Source: Rhodanobacter sp. DHB23
GTDB lineage: Bacteria; Pseudomonadota; Gammaproteobacteria; Xanthomonadales; Rhodanobacteraceae
Assembly (NCBI RefSeq): GCF_014842975.1
Contig: NZ_JACYXK010000028.1
Span: 558,001-622,000, forward strand
Direction: 5' to 3'
DNA length: 64,000 nt
Of this stretch, positions 54,871 to 63,613 are shown one piece after another. Within the stretch, counting starts at the first letter, position 1; each line of letters starts with the position of its first letter. The position numbers and the translations under genes are program-made. The notes beneath the pieces were generated by a model. It searched no databases and was not told the origin of the DNA. It saw only the letters and a list, made by a program, of their open reading frames with translations.

Positions 54871-55107
54871 TTACGAGCCCGCTCCGCTTCCGGCGCTCAT
54901 TGCCGATGCGGGTGCAGCGCTGGTCGCCGCGGGCTTCGGAGCGCTGGCCGCTGGTGTTGGCGCTGGTGCCGGCGTAGCCGCCGGAGCCTGCGTGCTCGCC
55001 GCGCTGCCGGGAGTCCCGGAAGAGGGTGTCATCTCGCCGCTCTTGCCGCACGCCGACAATGCCAGCGCAGCTGCAACCAGCAGCCCTGCCGTGACTGAAC
55101 CTTTCAT
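54871..55107 (-). CDS. Small Ala/Pro-rich lipoprotein
   Basis: The 78-residue product has a lipoprotein signal with lipobox ALSAC (Cys near residue 20), then a GKSGEMTPSSGTPGSA start and an Ala/Pro/Thr-rich low-complexity tail. Family unknown; such short lipoproteins are common in these genomes. The ATG at 55107 gives the proper signal; an upstream in-frame start would add 22 residues with no signal character. About 295 bases to the beta-lactamase stop contain no supported gene. Confidence 0.72.
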   Translation of the reverse strand: MKGSVTAGLLVAAALALSACGKSGEMTPSSGTPGSAASTQAPAATPAPAPTPAASAPKPAATSAAPASAMSAGSGAGS

Positions 55108-55402
55108 ATGGAGGGTCTCCGTTACGGGTGGGTGCGAGCGCGGCGCGACCGCAGCCTCACGTTCCACTTCCACGGCGAAACCGGGATGCCGCGCTCGCGT
55201 ACCGACCCTACCGGGGCATTTGTCGATATTCCGGAGTCATTGCATGAAGACGTGGTTAACATCGACGCGCTGACGGCGGCTGCGGATTCCTGTCGCCGTC
55301 GGACCGCGTCCCATGCGTTTCGCCTGCCGTGGAAGCCGACGGCCATCGGACCGGACTTGCGATAGTGCAAGTCGAAGCCAGCTCCCTGGCAGGGTTACGG
55401 AC

Positions 55403-56275
55403 TCAAATCGACGCCGCGATCCGCCCCGCTTCGGCCAGCATGGCGCTGCGCCCGGCCGCATCCGCCGTCGATCCCGCCAGGTAGGCCGCCACCAGCAGCG
55501 GCTTGCGCCGCGGGGGCCAGAAGACCGCGATGTCGTTGGTCTCGTCGTAGGCGCCGCTGCCGGTCTTGTCGCCCGCCCGCCAACCGGACGGCAGGCCGGC
55601 GCGCAGCTTGTCGAGCCCGGTACGGGTGGCGCGCATCCATGTCGCCAGCCGGTCGCGCGAAGCGGCGGAGAGCGCATCGCCGAGCAACAGTGCATGCAGG
55701 TTGCCGAGCATGGCGTTCGGCGTGGTGGTATCGCGCAGATCGCCGGGCGAGCCGACGTTGAGCGCGGGCTCGATGCGATCCAGCCGGCTCAGCGGATCGC
55801 CCAGCCGCCGCACGAAGGCCGTCACCGCGGCCGGGCCGCCCAGGCTCGCCAGCAGCAGGTTGGCCGCCGTGTTGTCGCTCACGGTGATCGCCGCCTGGCA
55901 CAGCTCGGCCACGCTCATGCCCGGCGCGCCCACGCGATGGCTGGTCACCGGCGCCCAGGACAGCACCGCATCGCGGCCGAACACCACGCGCCGGTCCAGC
56001 CGCTCCACTCCTTGGTCGACGTGCGCCAGCACCGCGCCCGCCGCCAGCACCTTGAACGTGCTGCACATCAGGAAGCGTTCGTCCGCACGGTGGCCGCAGC
56101 GACGTCCGTTGCCGGTGTCGAGGATGGACACGCCCAGCCGCCCGCCATGCCGCCGCTCCAGCGCGGCCAGCCGGCCCTCGACATCCGCCTCGCGGGCAGG
56201 CCGGGCAAGCGCGGGACGAAGCGCCAGCGCAGAGGCGCCCAGCACGGTGGCCTTCAACAGGGTTCTGCGGTCCAT
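55403..56275 (-). CDS. bla: Class A beta-lactamase
   Basis: The 290-residue serine beta-lactamase has an N-terminal MDRRTLLKATVLGASALAL signal of twin-arginine appearance and all class A motifs: STFK with Ser72-Lys75, SDN at 133-135, the omega-loop Glu169 in EPALN, and KTG at 237-239. Cys71 precedes the active Ser as in L2 and KPC enzymes, but the KPC partner Cys after KTG is Gly here, so the carbapenemase disulfide is absent. KTGSGAYDETNDIAVFWP resembles L2/CTX-M-type enzymes. Spectrum is not predictable from sequence alone. GGAGA precedes the ATG. Confidence 0.95.
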   Translation of the reverse strand: MDRRTLLKATVLGASALALRPALARPAREADVEGRLAALERRHGGRLGVSILDTGNGRRCGHRADERFLMCSTFKVLAAGAVLAHVDQGVERLDRRVVFGRDAVLSWAPVTSHRVGAPGMSVAELCQAAITVSDNTAANLLLASLGGPAAVTAFVRRLGDPLSRLDRIEPALNVGSPGDLRDTTTPNAMLGNLHALLLGDALSAASRDRLATWMRATRTGLDKLRAGLPSGWRAGDKTGSGAYDETNDIAVFWPPRRKPLLVAAYLAGSTADAAGRSAMLAEAGRIAASI

Positions 56276-56378
56276 GGTGTCTCCGGTCAAGTGCGATGCA
56301 GGCAGGTCGAACGCCCCATCCTGCCCGTGCGTGCCGGCTTTTCAAGGCGGTGCGCATGGCAAAACCCGGACACGCAAT

Positions 56379-57248
56379 TCACTCCGCGGTGCGGAAGATC
56401 GCAACGCGGTCGGTGGCCCACCCGTCGTTGCCCTCCAGCCAGGGTTCGGCAGCCAGCACGGCCGTGCAGGGCCCGAAGCTGCACACGCGGAACGCGCGTC
56501 GCCCGGCCTCGCGGCGCAACGCATCCAGCACGCTGCGCAGGACCGTGCCGGTGAAGGGCGTGTACAGGTAGAACACGCTGCCGATGGCAAAGTCCGCTTC
56601 GCGCGCATCGCCCTGCACGAACTGTGCGTTGGCCAGTTGCAGCGCCCGCGCACAGGCACGGGCACCTTGCACGTAGGCCGGCTTGATCTCGACGCCGACG
56701 CCGCGCGCCTTCGTGCAGATCGCGGCAAGCAACGGCACATGGCCCAGGCCCGACCCCAGGTCGACCAGCACGTCGTGCCTGTCCAGCGCCAGGCGATCGA
56801 GCAGGTCGAACACATGCCGTGCCGGCGTGGGCTGGTAGAACACCATTTCCGGCGGCAGCACGGAGGCTTCGCCCGGCTCCCCGAACGGCAGCACGCCGGC
56901 GACCAGTTCGTCCCGCCAGTCGTAGCCATCGCCGATGGCATCGGCCATCGCCGGTGCCTGCCGGTCTCCGTGCCAGCAGCACAGCAGCGCATCGCGTCCC
57001 TTGCCCTGCCGGATCTCGCGACGGATGGCCCGGTACCGCGCCGCATTCGCGGCTTCCATCTGCATGCGGATCGCCCGTCCGCGCCGCTGCAGTTCCGCGC
57101 CGGCATCTTCGCCATCCAGTGGCATCAAGGCATCAAGACGGTCCAGCGCATCGAGGCGCTCCCGCAGACGATCCGGAGCGTGCAGCGAGCGATCGGCTTC
57201 CAGCGTTTCGAGCAGGATCTGCAGCGCGCCCTTCATCAACGGCACCAT
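56379..57248 (-). CDS. SAM-dependent methyltransferase of unknown target
   Basis: The 289-residue protein has a class I methyltransferase core: motif I VLVDLGSGLGHVPLLAA near 145-160, an acidic GVEIKP after strand 2 and NAQFVQGDAREADF. The N-terminal 120 residues are charged helical sequence. The motif order resembles DOT1-like or small-molecule methyltransferases; the substrate is unknown. Two in-frame ATGs four codons apart (57248, 57236) are both possible. It lies 52 bases after the DUF1697 gene on the same strand. Confidence 0.8.
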   Translation of the reverse strand: MVPLMKGALQILLETLEADRSLHAPDRLRERLDALDRLDALMPLDGEDAGAELQRRGRAIRMQMEAANAARYRAIRREIRQGKGRDALLCCWHGDRQAPAMADAIGDGYDWRDELVAGVLPFGEPGEASVLPPEMVFYQPTPARHVFDLLDRLALDRHDVLVDLGSGLGHVPLLAAICTKARGVGVEIKPAYVQGARACARALQLANAQFVQGDAREADFAIGSVFYLYTPFTGTVLRSVLDALRREAGRRAFRVCSFGPCTAVLAAEPWLEGNDGWATDRVAIFRTAE

Positions 57249-57300
57249 TCCCGCCGTTGCCGGGCCGTCGCGTGCGCATCTGCCTGCCGGCCTGCGCGCC

Positions 57301-57819
57301 TCACGCCGACGCCAGCTCCACCAGTTTCGCGATGGTGTTGATGTTGCGCGCGGTGCCGGCCCTGGCGGCTGGAATGCGCAGGCGCGAATCGGCCATGCCG
57401 TCACCGTAGTGCACGTAGATCTCGCGCCTGCCCAACGCCATGACCTCGTTCCTATGGCCGCTGGCGTATTCCAGCGCGTCCGCCGGTGGCGGCCGGTCCA
57501 GGAAGATCGCCACCACGCGGTTGCCCGGCGCGTCGGGAAACGGGTTGGCTGCCAGCACCGCGGCCAGTTCGGCGGCGGTGCGCACCAGTACGCCCAGCGG
57601 CTTGCCGGCATGGGCCTGCAGGCGCGACTCCAACGCCGCGGCCACCTCTTGTTCCGTCAGCCCGCTGCGGAACACCACGTTGCCGCTGGCGATGTAGGTG
57701 CGCACGTCCGCGAAACCGGCCTGCCCGCACATCGCGCGCAAACCGGCCATCGGCAGCTTGCCGGTGCCGCCCACGTTCACCGCGCGCAGCAGGGCCACGT
57801 AGGTGTGCATGCCCGCCAT
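57301..57819 (-). CDS. DUF1697 family protein
   Basis: The 172-residue protein matches DUF1697: TYVALLRAVNVGGTGKLPMAGLRAMCGQAGFADVRTYIASGNVVF near the start and later EVMALGRREIYVHYGDGMADSRL with RNINTIAKLVEL at the C-terminus. Function is unknown; the fold is ferredoxin-like. Its ATG shares one base with the stop of the glutathione transferase gene (TGATG), so the pair is coupled. Confidence 0.9.
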   Translation of the reverse strand: MAGMHTYVALLRAVNVGGTGKLPMAGLRAMCGQAGFADVRTYIASGNVVFRSGLTEQEVAAALESRLQAHAGKPLGVLVRTAAELAAVLAANPFPDAPGNRVVAIFLDRPPPADALEYASGHRNEVMALGRREIYVHYGDGMADSRLRIPAARAGTARNINTIAKLVELASA

Positions 57820-58526
57820 CACCCGCCGCGCGACGGAATCGTCAGGCCACGCTGCACCGCCGGCCGCGCCAGCCCGCGCCGCAGCCAGGCATCGACGTGC
57901 CTGAAGCGCTCGTACTCCACCAGCGCGCCGGCGTCGTACCAGTCGATCAGGTTGTTCACCCAGCCCAGCGTGGCGATGTCGGCGATGGTGTATTCGTCGC
58001 CCATGATCCACTCGCGCCCGGCGAGGCGCTCGTCCAGCACGCCGAGCAGGCGCTTCGACTCGTTGACGTAGCGCGCCAGCGGCCGCTTGTCCTCGTACTC
58101 GCGCCCGGCGTATTTGTGGAAGAAACCCACCTGGCCGAACATCGGGCCGATCGACGCCATCTGGAAGAACACCCACTGGATCGTCTCCCAGCGCAAGACC
58201 GGATCGACGGGAATGAAGCGGCCGCTCTTCTCGGCGAGGTAGAGCAGGATCGCGCCCGATTCGAACAGGCCCAGCGGCCTTCCGTCCGGGCCGTGCGGGT
58301 CGATGATCGCGGGGATCTTGCCGTTCGGGTTCAGCGCGAGGAACTCCGGCAGGTGGCTCTCGTCCTTGCCGATGTCCACCAGGTGCGCCTCGTACGGCAA
58401 CCCGGTTTCCTCCAGCATGATCGACACCTTCACGCCGTTCGGCGTGTTGAGCGAATACAGCTGGATGCGTGCTGGATGCTGCGCCGGCCAGCGCTGCGCA
58501 ATCGGGAAGGCGGACAGCTCGGACAT
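57819..58526 (-). CDS. Glutathione transferase, YfcG/Ure2p type
   Basis: The 235-residue GST has the N-terminal thioredoxin-like domain with TPNGVKVSIMLEETGLPYEAHLVDIGK, the cis-Pro site NGKIPAI and the FESGAILLYLAEKSG glutathione-binding segment. The C-terminal helical domain follows (DEYTIADIATLGWV). The Thr/Asn-containing active-site loop matches YfcG and YghU, which have disulfide reductase rather than typical transferase activity. The start is the ATG at 58526. It is followed directly by DUF1697. Confidence 0.92.
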   Translation of the reverse strand: MSELSAFPIAQRWPAQHPARIQLYSLNTPNGVKVSIMLEETGLPYEAHLVDIGKDESHLPEFLALNPNGKIPAIIDPHGPDGRPLGLFESGAILLYLAEKSGRFIPVDPVLRWETIQWVFFQMASIGPMFGQVGFFHKYAGREYEDKRPLARYVNESKRLLGVLDERLAGREWIMGDEYTIADIATLGWVNNLIDWYDAGALVEYERFRHVDAWLRRGLARPAVQRGLTIPSRGG

Positions 58527-58658
58527 GGCAGGCTCTCGACAGGGCAATCCTTCGCACATGGGTATCGCCACCCCGCGCTTCAATGGCTTTGCTTTCGCGC
58601 CGCGAAGCGTAGACTCGGCCGCTTGCGCCACCCCATCCCCTTGCCCCGGAGCATCCGC

Positions 58659-59714
58659 ATGACCCAGACCCGCGCCTACGGAGCCACCTCCGCCAGCCAG
58701 CCGCTGGCGCCGCTCAGCATCGAACGCCGCGAGCCCGGCCCGCACGACGTGAAGATCGACATCCTGTATTGCGGCGTCTGCCACTCCGACCTGCACACCG
58801 CGCGCAACGAATGGCAGAGCACGCTGTATCCCTCCGTGCCCGGCCACGAGATCGTGGGCACCGTGAGCGCGGTGGGCGACCAGGTGACGCAGTTCAAGGC
58901 GGGCGACACCGTGGGCGTGGGTTGCATGGTGGACAGCTGCCGGCATTGCGCCTCCTGCGCCGACGGCGAGGAGCAGTATTGCGAGAACGGCTTCACCGGC
59001 ACCTACAACGGCCCCGTGTTCGGCGGCGAGAACACCTGGGGCGGCTACGCCGAGAACATCGTGGTGGACGAGAAGTTCGTGCTGCGCATCGCCCACCAGG
59101 CGGACCAGCTCGCCGCCGTGGCGCCGCTGCTGTGCGCCGGCATCACCACGTATTCGCCGCTGCGCCACTGGAACGCCGGCCCCGGCAAGAAGGTGGGCAT
59201 CGTCGGCCTGGGCGGCCTCGGCCACATGGGCGTGAAGCTGGCGCACGCGATGGGCGCGCACGTGGTGCTGTTCACCACCTCGCCCGGCAAGCAGGAAGAC
59301 GCCAGGCGCCTCGGCGCCGACGAGGTGGTGGTGTCGAAGGACCCGGAACAGATGGCGCAGCACGCCGGCAGCTTCGACTTCATCCTCAGCACCGTGGCCG
59401 CCTCGCACAACCTCGACCCCTTCCTTGCCCTGCTCAAGCGCGACGGCACGCTGTGCCTGGTCGGCGCGCCCGAGCATCCTCATCCTTCGCCCTCCGTGTT
59501 CAACCTGATCCTCAAGCGCCGCCAGCTCGCCGGCTCGCTGATCGGCGGCATCCGCGAGACGCAGGAGATGCTGGACTTCTGCGCCGAGCACGGCATCGTC
59601 TCCGACATCGAGATGATCGCGATGAAGGACATCGACCAGGCCTACGAGCGCATGCTCAAGGGTGACGTGAAGTACCGCTTCGTGATCGACATGGCGACGT
59701 TGAAGCAAGCCTGA
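58659..59714 (+). CDS. yahK: Zinc-dependent alcohol/aldehyde dehydrogenase YahK-like
   Basis: The 351-residue medium-chain dehydrogenase resembles E. coli YahK, an NADPH-dependent aldehyde reductase, along most of its length. Catalytic zinc ligands are CGVCHSDLH and GHEIVG; the structural zinc loop has the four Cys in CRHCASCADGEEQYC; the nucleotide site is GIVGLGGLGHMGVKLAHAMGA. It reduces aldehydes to alcohols in the cytoplasm. CCGGAG precedes the ATG at 58659. It is divergent from the GST-type gene. Confidence 0.95.
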   Translation: MTQTRAYGATSASQPLAPLSIERREPGPHDVKIDILYCGVCHSDLHTARNEWQSTLYPSVPGHEIVGTVSAVGDQVTQFKAGDTVGVGCMVDSCRHCASCADGEEQYCENGFTGTYNGPVFGGENTWGGYAENIVVDEKFVLRIAHQADQLAAVAPLLCAGITTYSPLRHWNAGPGKKVGIVGLGGLGHMGVKLAHAMGAHVVLFTTSPGKQEDARRLGADEVVVSKDPEQMAQHAGSFDFILSTVAASHNLDPFLALLKRDGTLCLVGAPEHPHPSPSVFNLILKRRQLAGSLIGGIRETQEMLDFCAEHGIVSDIEMIAMKDIDQAYERMLKGDVKYRFVIDMATLKQA

Positions 59715-59721
59715 TGCACTC

Positions 59722-59866
59722 CCCTCTCCCTCCGGGAGAGGGTGCCCAAAGGGCGGGTGAGGGTTCGGGCGCAGCGCGCAGACGAAACCTGCGATCAACT
59801 TCAACAACCCGCTTCGCCCGAACCCTCACCCCAACCCCTCTCCCACCGGGAGAGGGGCATCGCAAT
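59722..59866. repeat. Intergenic palindromic repeat pair
   Basis: Two opposed CCCCTCTCCC...GGGAGAGGG hairpins at about 59722-59742 and 59840-59866 flank a middle part. GGGTTCGGGC near 59762 and GCCCGAACCC near 59817 pair with each other, so the whole region can fold into one large stem. It belongs to the same family as 16361 and 24838. Confidence 0.7.
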
Positions 59867-59874
59867 CACCCACC

Positions 59875-60699
59875 ATGAGCCCGCTGCAAGCCTTCATCGA
59901 AACCTACCCGCGCCTGTTCGTGCTGACCGGCGCGGGCTGCAGCACCGCGTCCGGCATCCCCGATTACCGCGACCGCGACGGCCAGTGGAAACGCACGCCG
60001 CCGGTCACCTTCGCGGCCTTCATGCAGGAAGCGCACACCCGCCGCCGCTACTGGGCGCGCAGCCTGATCGGCTGGCGCCGCTTCGGCCAGGCGCAACCGA
60101 ACGCCACGCACCACGCGCTGGTCGAGCTGGAGCGCCAGGGCCGTGTCGGACTGCTGGTGACGCAGAACGTGGATGGCCTGCACCAGCGCGCCGGCAACGG
60201 CAACGTGGTCGACCTGCATGGCCGGCTCGATGCCGTGCGCTGCATGGCCTGCGACTGGCGCGGCCCGCGCCATGATTTCCAGCGCACGCTGGTCGAACGC
60301 AATCCCGCATGGGCGCAACTCGACGCCGCCGACGCACCGGACGGCGACGCCGACCTCGACGGCCACGACTTCAGCCATTTCGACGTGCCGCCCTGCCCGC
60401 GCTGCAACGGCATCGTGAAGCCCGACGTGGTGTTCTTCGGCGAGAACGTGCCGCGCGAACGCGTGGCCGCCGCCATGGATGCCTGCCGCAGCGCCGACGC
60501 GATGCTGGTGGTCGGCTCCTCGCTGATGGTGTACTCCGGCTACCGCTTCGCCCATGCCGCCGCGCAGGCGGGCAAGCCCGTCGCGGCCGTCACGCTGGGG
60601 CGCACCCGCGCCGACGCGTTGCTCGCGCTGAAGGTGGATGCGCCCTGCGAGGAAGCGCTGGGTTTCCTCGCCGCACAGGCGCCCGCCCGCATCGCGTGA
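59875..60699 (+). CDS. Sirtuin NAD-dependent protein deacylase
   Basis: The 274-residue Sir2-family enzyme has the NAD-binding GAGCSTASGIPDYRDRDG near 19-36, TQNVDGLHQRAG near 97-108, the catalytic His in VDLHGRLD, a zinc site of CxxC type in AVRCMACDW and PPCPRCNG, and VVFFGENVP. It removes acyl groups from lysines using NAD. The motif GIPDYR rather than GIPTFR is typical of the class II-like bacterial sirtuins. No operon partner is evident; it converges with the halogenase gene. Confidence 0.93.
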   Translation: MSPLQAFIETYPRLFVLTGAGCSTASGIPDYRDRDGQWKRTPPVTFAAFMQEAHTRRRYWARSLIGWRRFGQAQPNATHHALVELERQGRVGLLVTQNVDGLHQRAGNGNVVDLHGRLDAVRCMACDWRGPRHDFQRTLVERNPAWAQLDAADAPDGDADLDGHDFSHFDVPPCPRCNGIVKPDVVFFGENVPRERVAAAMDACRSADAMLVVGSSLMVYSGYRFAHAAAQAGKPVAAVTLGRTRADALLALKVDAPCEEALGFLAAQAPARIA

Positions 60700-60736
60700 C
60701 GACTCCGCGCACCTCGCGGCGGATGGCAACGCCCAG

Positions 60737-62239
60737 CTAGCGCGCCCGGCAATGGCGGCCGATGTACTCGGCGTGGGTCGGCATCGCCTTCACGGCCCCC
60801 TCCATCGCCTGCCGCAGTTCGGCCAGCCGGCGCGGGGCATCGACGCTGGTGCGCAGGTCCACCAGCGGGTCGTAGCGCGCGGGCCAGACCTCCTGGCCGA
60901 TCATCACCGCCAGCCAGTTCGGGTTCTGGAAAAGCTCGAGCGGCTCGGCCACGGTACGGCCGCAGCTGCGGAACTGGTCGAGCTTGTACTGCAGCGCATC
61001 GGGGATCGCCATCGCGCGGCAATCGCGCCACAACGGCGCGTCGTCGCGCGTGGTGGCGTGGTAGTGCAGGATCAGGAAATCGCGGATGCGCTCGTGCTCG
61101 GCATGCGTGATGCGGTTGAATTCGCGCGCGGCCAGGGGATCGAAGTCGCGGTCGGGGAACAAGGCCAGCAGGCGCACCAGCGACGAATGCACCAGGTGGA
61201 TGCTGGTCGACTCCAGCGGCTCCATGAAGCCGGCCGCCAGGCCCAGCGCCACGCAATTGCGGTTCCAGGCAAGGCGCCGCCGCCCGGTGACGAAGCGCAA
61301 CAGGCGCGGTTCCGCCAGCGCCTCGCCCTCGAGCCTGGACAGCAGCAGCGCCACCGCCTCGTCGTCGCCGATGTAGCGGCTGCCGTAGACCAGGCCGTTG
61401 CCCATCCGGTGCTGCAGCGGAATGCGCCATTGCCAGCCCGCCGCATGCGCCGTGGCGCGGGTGTACGGCACCGGCGCCTCGGCGTGCGCGCTCGGCACGG
61501 CCACCGCGCGGTCGCACGGCAGCCACCGATCCCAGCTCTCGTAGCCGGTCTTCAGGGCGCCCTCGATCAGCAGGCCGCGGAAACCGGAGCAGTCGATGAA
61601 CAGGTCGCCCTCCAGCACCGCGCCACCGGCCAGCGTCACCGATTCGATGAAACCGTCGTCCCCGCGCAGCGTGACGTCCACCACCTTGCCTTCCGTGCGC
61701 ACCACGCCGCGCTGCTCCGCATGGCCGCGCAGGAAGCGCGCGTACAGGGCGGCGTCGAAGTGGTAGGCATAGTCGAACGTGGACTGCACGTGCTGGCGCC
61801 CGCCCGACGGGCGCTCGAAGCGGCCCATGCGCGCGGCCACCCACGCACAGGAGTAATCCTGCAGGGGCGTCGCGTCGCCGCGGGCGCGCTCGCGCAGCCA
61901 GTACTGGTGCAGCGGCACCGCGTCGAACGGCAGGCCGATCTGCCCGAAGGGATGGAAATAGCGGTGGCCCGGGCTGCTCCAGCCGACGAACTCGATGCCG
62001 AGCTTGAACGTGCCCTGGGTGGCGGCGACGAAGGCGTTCTCGTCGATGCCGAGCGTATGGTTGAACTGCTTGATCGGTGGCAGCGTCGCCTCGCCGACGC
62101 CGATGGTGCCGATCTCGTCGGACTCCACCACGTCGATGCGGCAACTGCCCTGCAGCCCTCCCGCCAGCGTGGCGGCGGCCATCCAGCCGGCCGTCCCGCC
62201 TCCCACGATCACGATGCGGCGGATACGGCGGTCGGTCAT
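60737..62239 (-). CDS. Flavin-dependent tryptophan halogenase family protein
   Basis: The 500-residue FAD enzyme has GGGTAGW at 13-19, Lys79 in [11 protein letters not shown] at the same residue number as the catalytic Lys of PrnA, the halogenase signature WQWRIP at 269-274, and Glu343 in MEPLEST, the equivalent of PrnA Glu346. All marks of an active halogenase are present. The natural substrate is uncertain; many proteobacterial members act on indoles or unknown partners and are encoded near TonB receptors. A single-copy plug-like secreted protein lies upstream. No flavin reductase is seen nearby. Confidence 0.93.
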   Translation of the reverse strand: MTDRRIRRIVIVGGGTAGWMAAATLAGGLQGSCRIDVVESDEIGTIGVGEATLPPIKQFNHTLGIDENAFVAATQGTFKLGIEFVGWSSPGHRYFHPFGQIGLPFDAVPLHQYWLRERARGDATPLQDYSCAWVAARMGRFERPSGGRQHVQSTFDYAYHFDAALYARFLRGHAEQRGVVRTEGKVVDVTLRGDDGFIESVTLAGGAVLEGDLFIDCSGFRGLLIEGALKTGYESWDRWLPCDRAVAVPSAHAEAPVPYTRATAHAAGWQWRIPLQHRMGNGLVYGSRYIGDDEAVALLLSRLEGEALAEPRLLRFVTGRRRLAWNRNCVALGLAAGFMEPLESTSIHLVHSSLVRLLALFPDRDFDPLAAREFNRITHAEHERIRDFLILHYHATTRDDAPLWRDCRAMAIPDALQYKLDQFRSCGRTVAEPLELFQNPNWLAVMIGQEVWPARYDPLVDLRTSVDAPRRLAELRQAMEGAVKAMPTHAEYIGRHCRAR

Positions 62240-62644
62240 GGGTAGCGGTCGGCATGGCGGGCGGGATTGCCTCGCGCATCTTTACCTTGAAGCGGGGAAG
62301 CCCGCAAACCCCGGCAAGCCGCTGCGCCAGGCCCGACGGATCCGGGGCGCCGAGGCACCCGCCGCCCGGACAGGCCGATCCCGCTGCCCGGCGGCACGTC
62401 CACCGCCGGCACCAGGTCGTCCGCGGTGAACGGGCTTGCCGTCCGGGCCGACGCCGCCATCGGATAGGGCGCGGGTCGTCGACGGCGGCCATCCTGGCAT
62501 GGCCGAGGGTGGAACCCAGGGACGAAGTTCCCGCACGATCGCAACCCGCGTCTCCGCCACCCGCAATGAAGGCAAGCGTGCCACGCGAAAAGCACCGGGG
62601 TTGCATGCGCGACGGCGCATCCGTTGCTCCCATCGCCGGACGCA
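62240..62644. other. Gene-free region upstream of the halogenase
   Basis: About 400 bases between the halogenase start and the terminator of the next minus-strand gene hold no frame I can support. They should include the halogenase promoter. Open frames here are GC-driven and lack ribosome sites. Confidence 0.4.
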
Positions 62645-62674
62645 AAAGGCCCGGCAGTTTCCCGCCGGGCCTTT
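62645..62674. terminator. Intrinsic terminator
   Basis: The 11-base arms AAAGGCCCGGC and GCCGGGCCTTT (62645-62655, 62664-62674) with an 8-base loop lie 28 bases past the stop of the plug-like secreted protein on the minus strand. Confidence 0.8.
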
Positions 62675-62701
62675 GCGCTTCAATCACGGCGCGTCAGCGC
62701 A

Positions 62702-63091
62702 TCACGTGCCCGCAGGCGCTGTCGCATCGGCGACCGCGCCGCACTTGATCGTGCTGCAGTCGAAATCCACCTCGATGCCGCGTCCCACGGTCACCGGCAC
62801 GTTGAGATGCTCGGCGATCGCCTGGCCGTTCTGCTCCAGCGTGACCGTGTAGCTGCCCATCTGCAGCGAGCGCGCACTGTAGCGGCCCGCGGAATCCACG
62901 GTGACCGTGCGGCCGGTGCCGTTCACGGGACTGTGCACCACGATGCTGTAGCCCGCCGGCGCCTTGCCGAACACGGAGCCCGTGGTGGCCTGCGCGCTGG
63001 CCGTGGAAATGCCGGCCACGGCGAACGCGACGGCGACGCCGGCCAGCACCAGGCCGCGCGACAAAGAGCGGATCGAGAAGACGTTGTTCAT
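62702..63091 (-). CDS. Secreted carboxypeptidase-regulatory-like / TonB-receptor plug-type domain protein
   Basis: The 129-residue exported protein has a long signal sequence (to about residue 34, ASA-Q) and then a single Ig-like domain, TTGSVFGKAPAGYSIVVHSP...TVTVDSAGRYSARSLQMGSYTVTL. This is the type found at the N-terminus of Oar-like TonB-dependent receptors in Xanthomonadales. Here it stands alone and ends with DCSTIKCGAV carrying two Cys. Either it is a truncated receptor or an independent surface protein. It is upstream of the halogenase on the same strand, with a terminator between. Confidence 0.78.
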   Translation of the reverse strand: MNNVFSIRSLSRGLVLAGVAVAFAVAGISTASAQATTGSVFGKAPAGYSIVVHSPVNGTGRTVTVDSAGRYSARSLQMGSYTVTLEQNGQAIAEHLNVPVTVGRGIEVDFDCSTIKCGAVADATAPAGT

Positions 63092-63223
63092 GACTTGATG
63101 TTCTCCATTGAGTAGCAGTGGGGAAAAGCGCGGACGAGCCAGGGGTTTGGCGATTGCCCGCGAAACGGGGCGGCGGATGCCGCCCCAGGCCGGCGTGTCG
63201 CCGGTGCTCGCGTGATCAGTCGT

Positions 63224-63322
63224 TCACGTCAGCAACATGCCGCCAACGCCCGTCACGCAAATCAGCAGGCAGGCGCCGAACAGGCTCTGCAGCATCAGGG
63301 TTTCGTACTTGAAGAATTTCAT
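63224..63322 (-). CDS. 32-residue membrane micropeptide
   Basis: A short frame encodes a peptide with a charged N-terminus (MKFFKYE) and a single hydrophobic helix (LMLQSLFGACLLICVTGVGGMLL). A GGAGAG ribosome site lies about 6-11 bases before the ATG at 63322, supporting translation. No family is known. The 290 bases upstream to the next gene show no other supported gene. Confidence 0.55.
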   Translation of the reverse strand: MKFFKYETLMLQSLFGACLLICVTGVGGMLLT

Positions 63323-63613
63323 GGCGGCTCTCCATCGGGTCGGGGAAATGAAGCTTTCGAAGTGGATATGGCAAGCGCCGTGCCAACACCGGAAAACTCC
63401 CAAAAACCCTTGTTTCCAAGCCCTTTCCCGCCAATCCCGGCAACAACGCTTGTCCGTCCGCGGACACCCGCAACGGACAGCGGACGCGACACGGACACGC
63501 GCGCCGCCATGACGACGCGCGCAACCGGAAGACCCGCGCCTGCCCCATGTCGATAGGCGATCCGCCCGTTCGTCGTCATCATGAGGAACACCCCCATCCA
63601 CCCGGAGACCACC

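Noticed and set aside
55108-55365. An 85-codon plus-strand frame opposite the lipoprotein promoter
   Set aside because: It starts with ATG and has moderately protein-like composition, but has no ribosome site, no recognisable domain and weaker codon bias than the neighbours. It could be a remnant, but I cannot support it as a gene.
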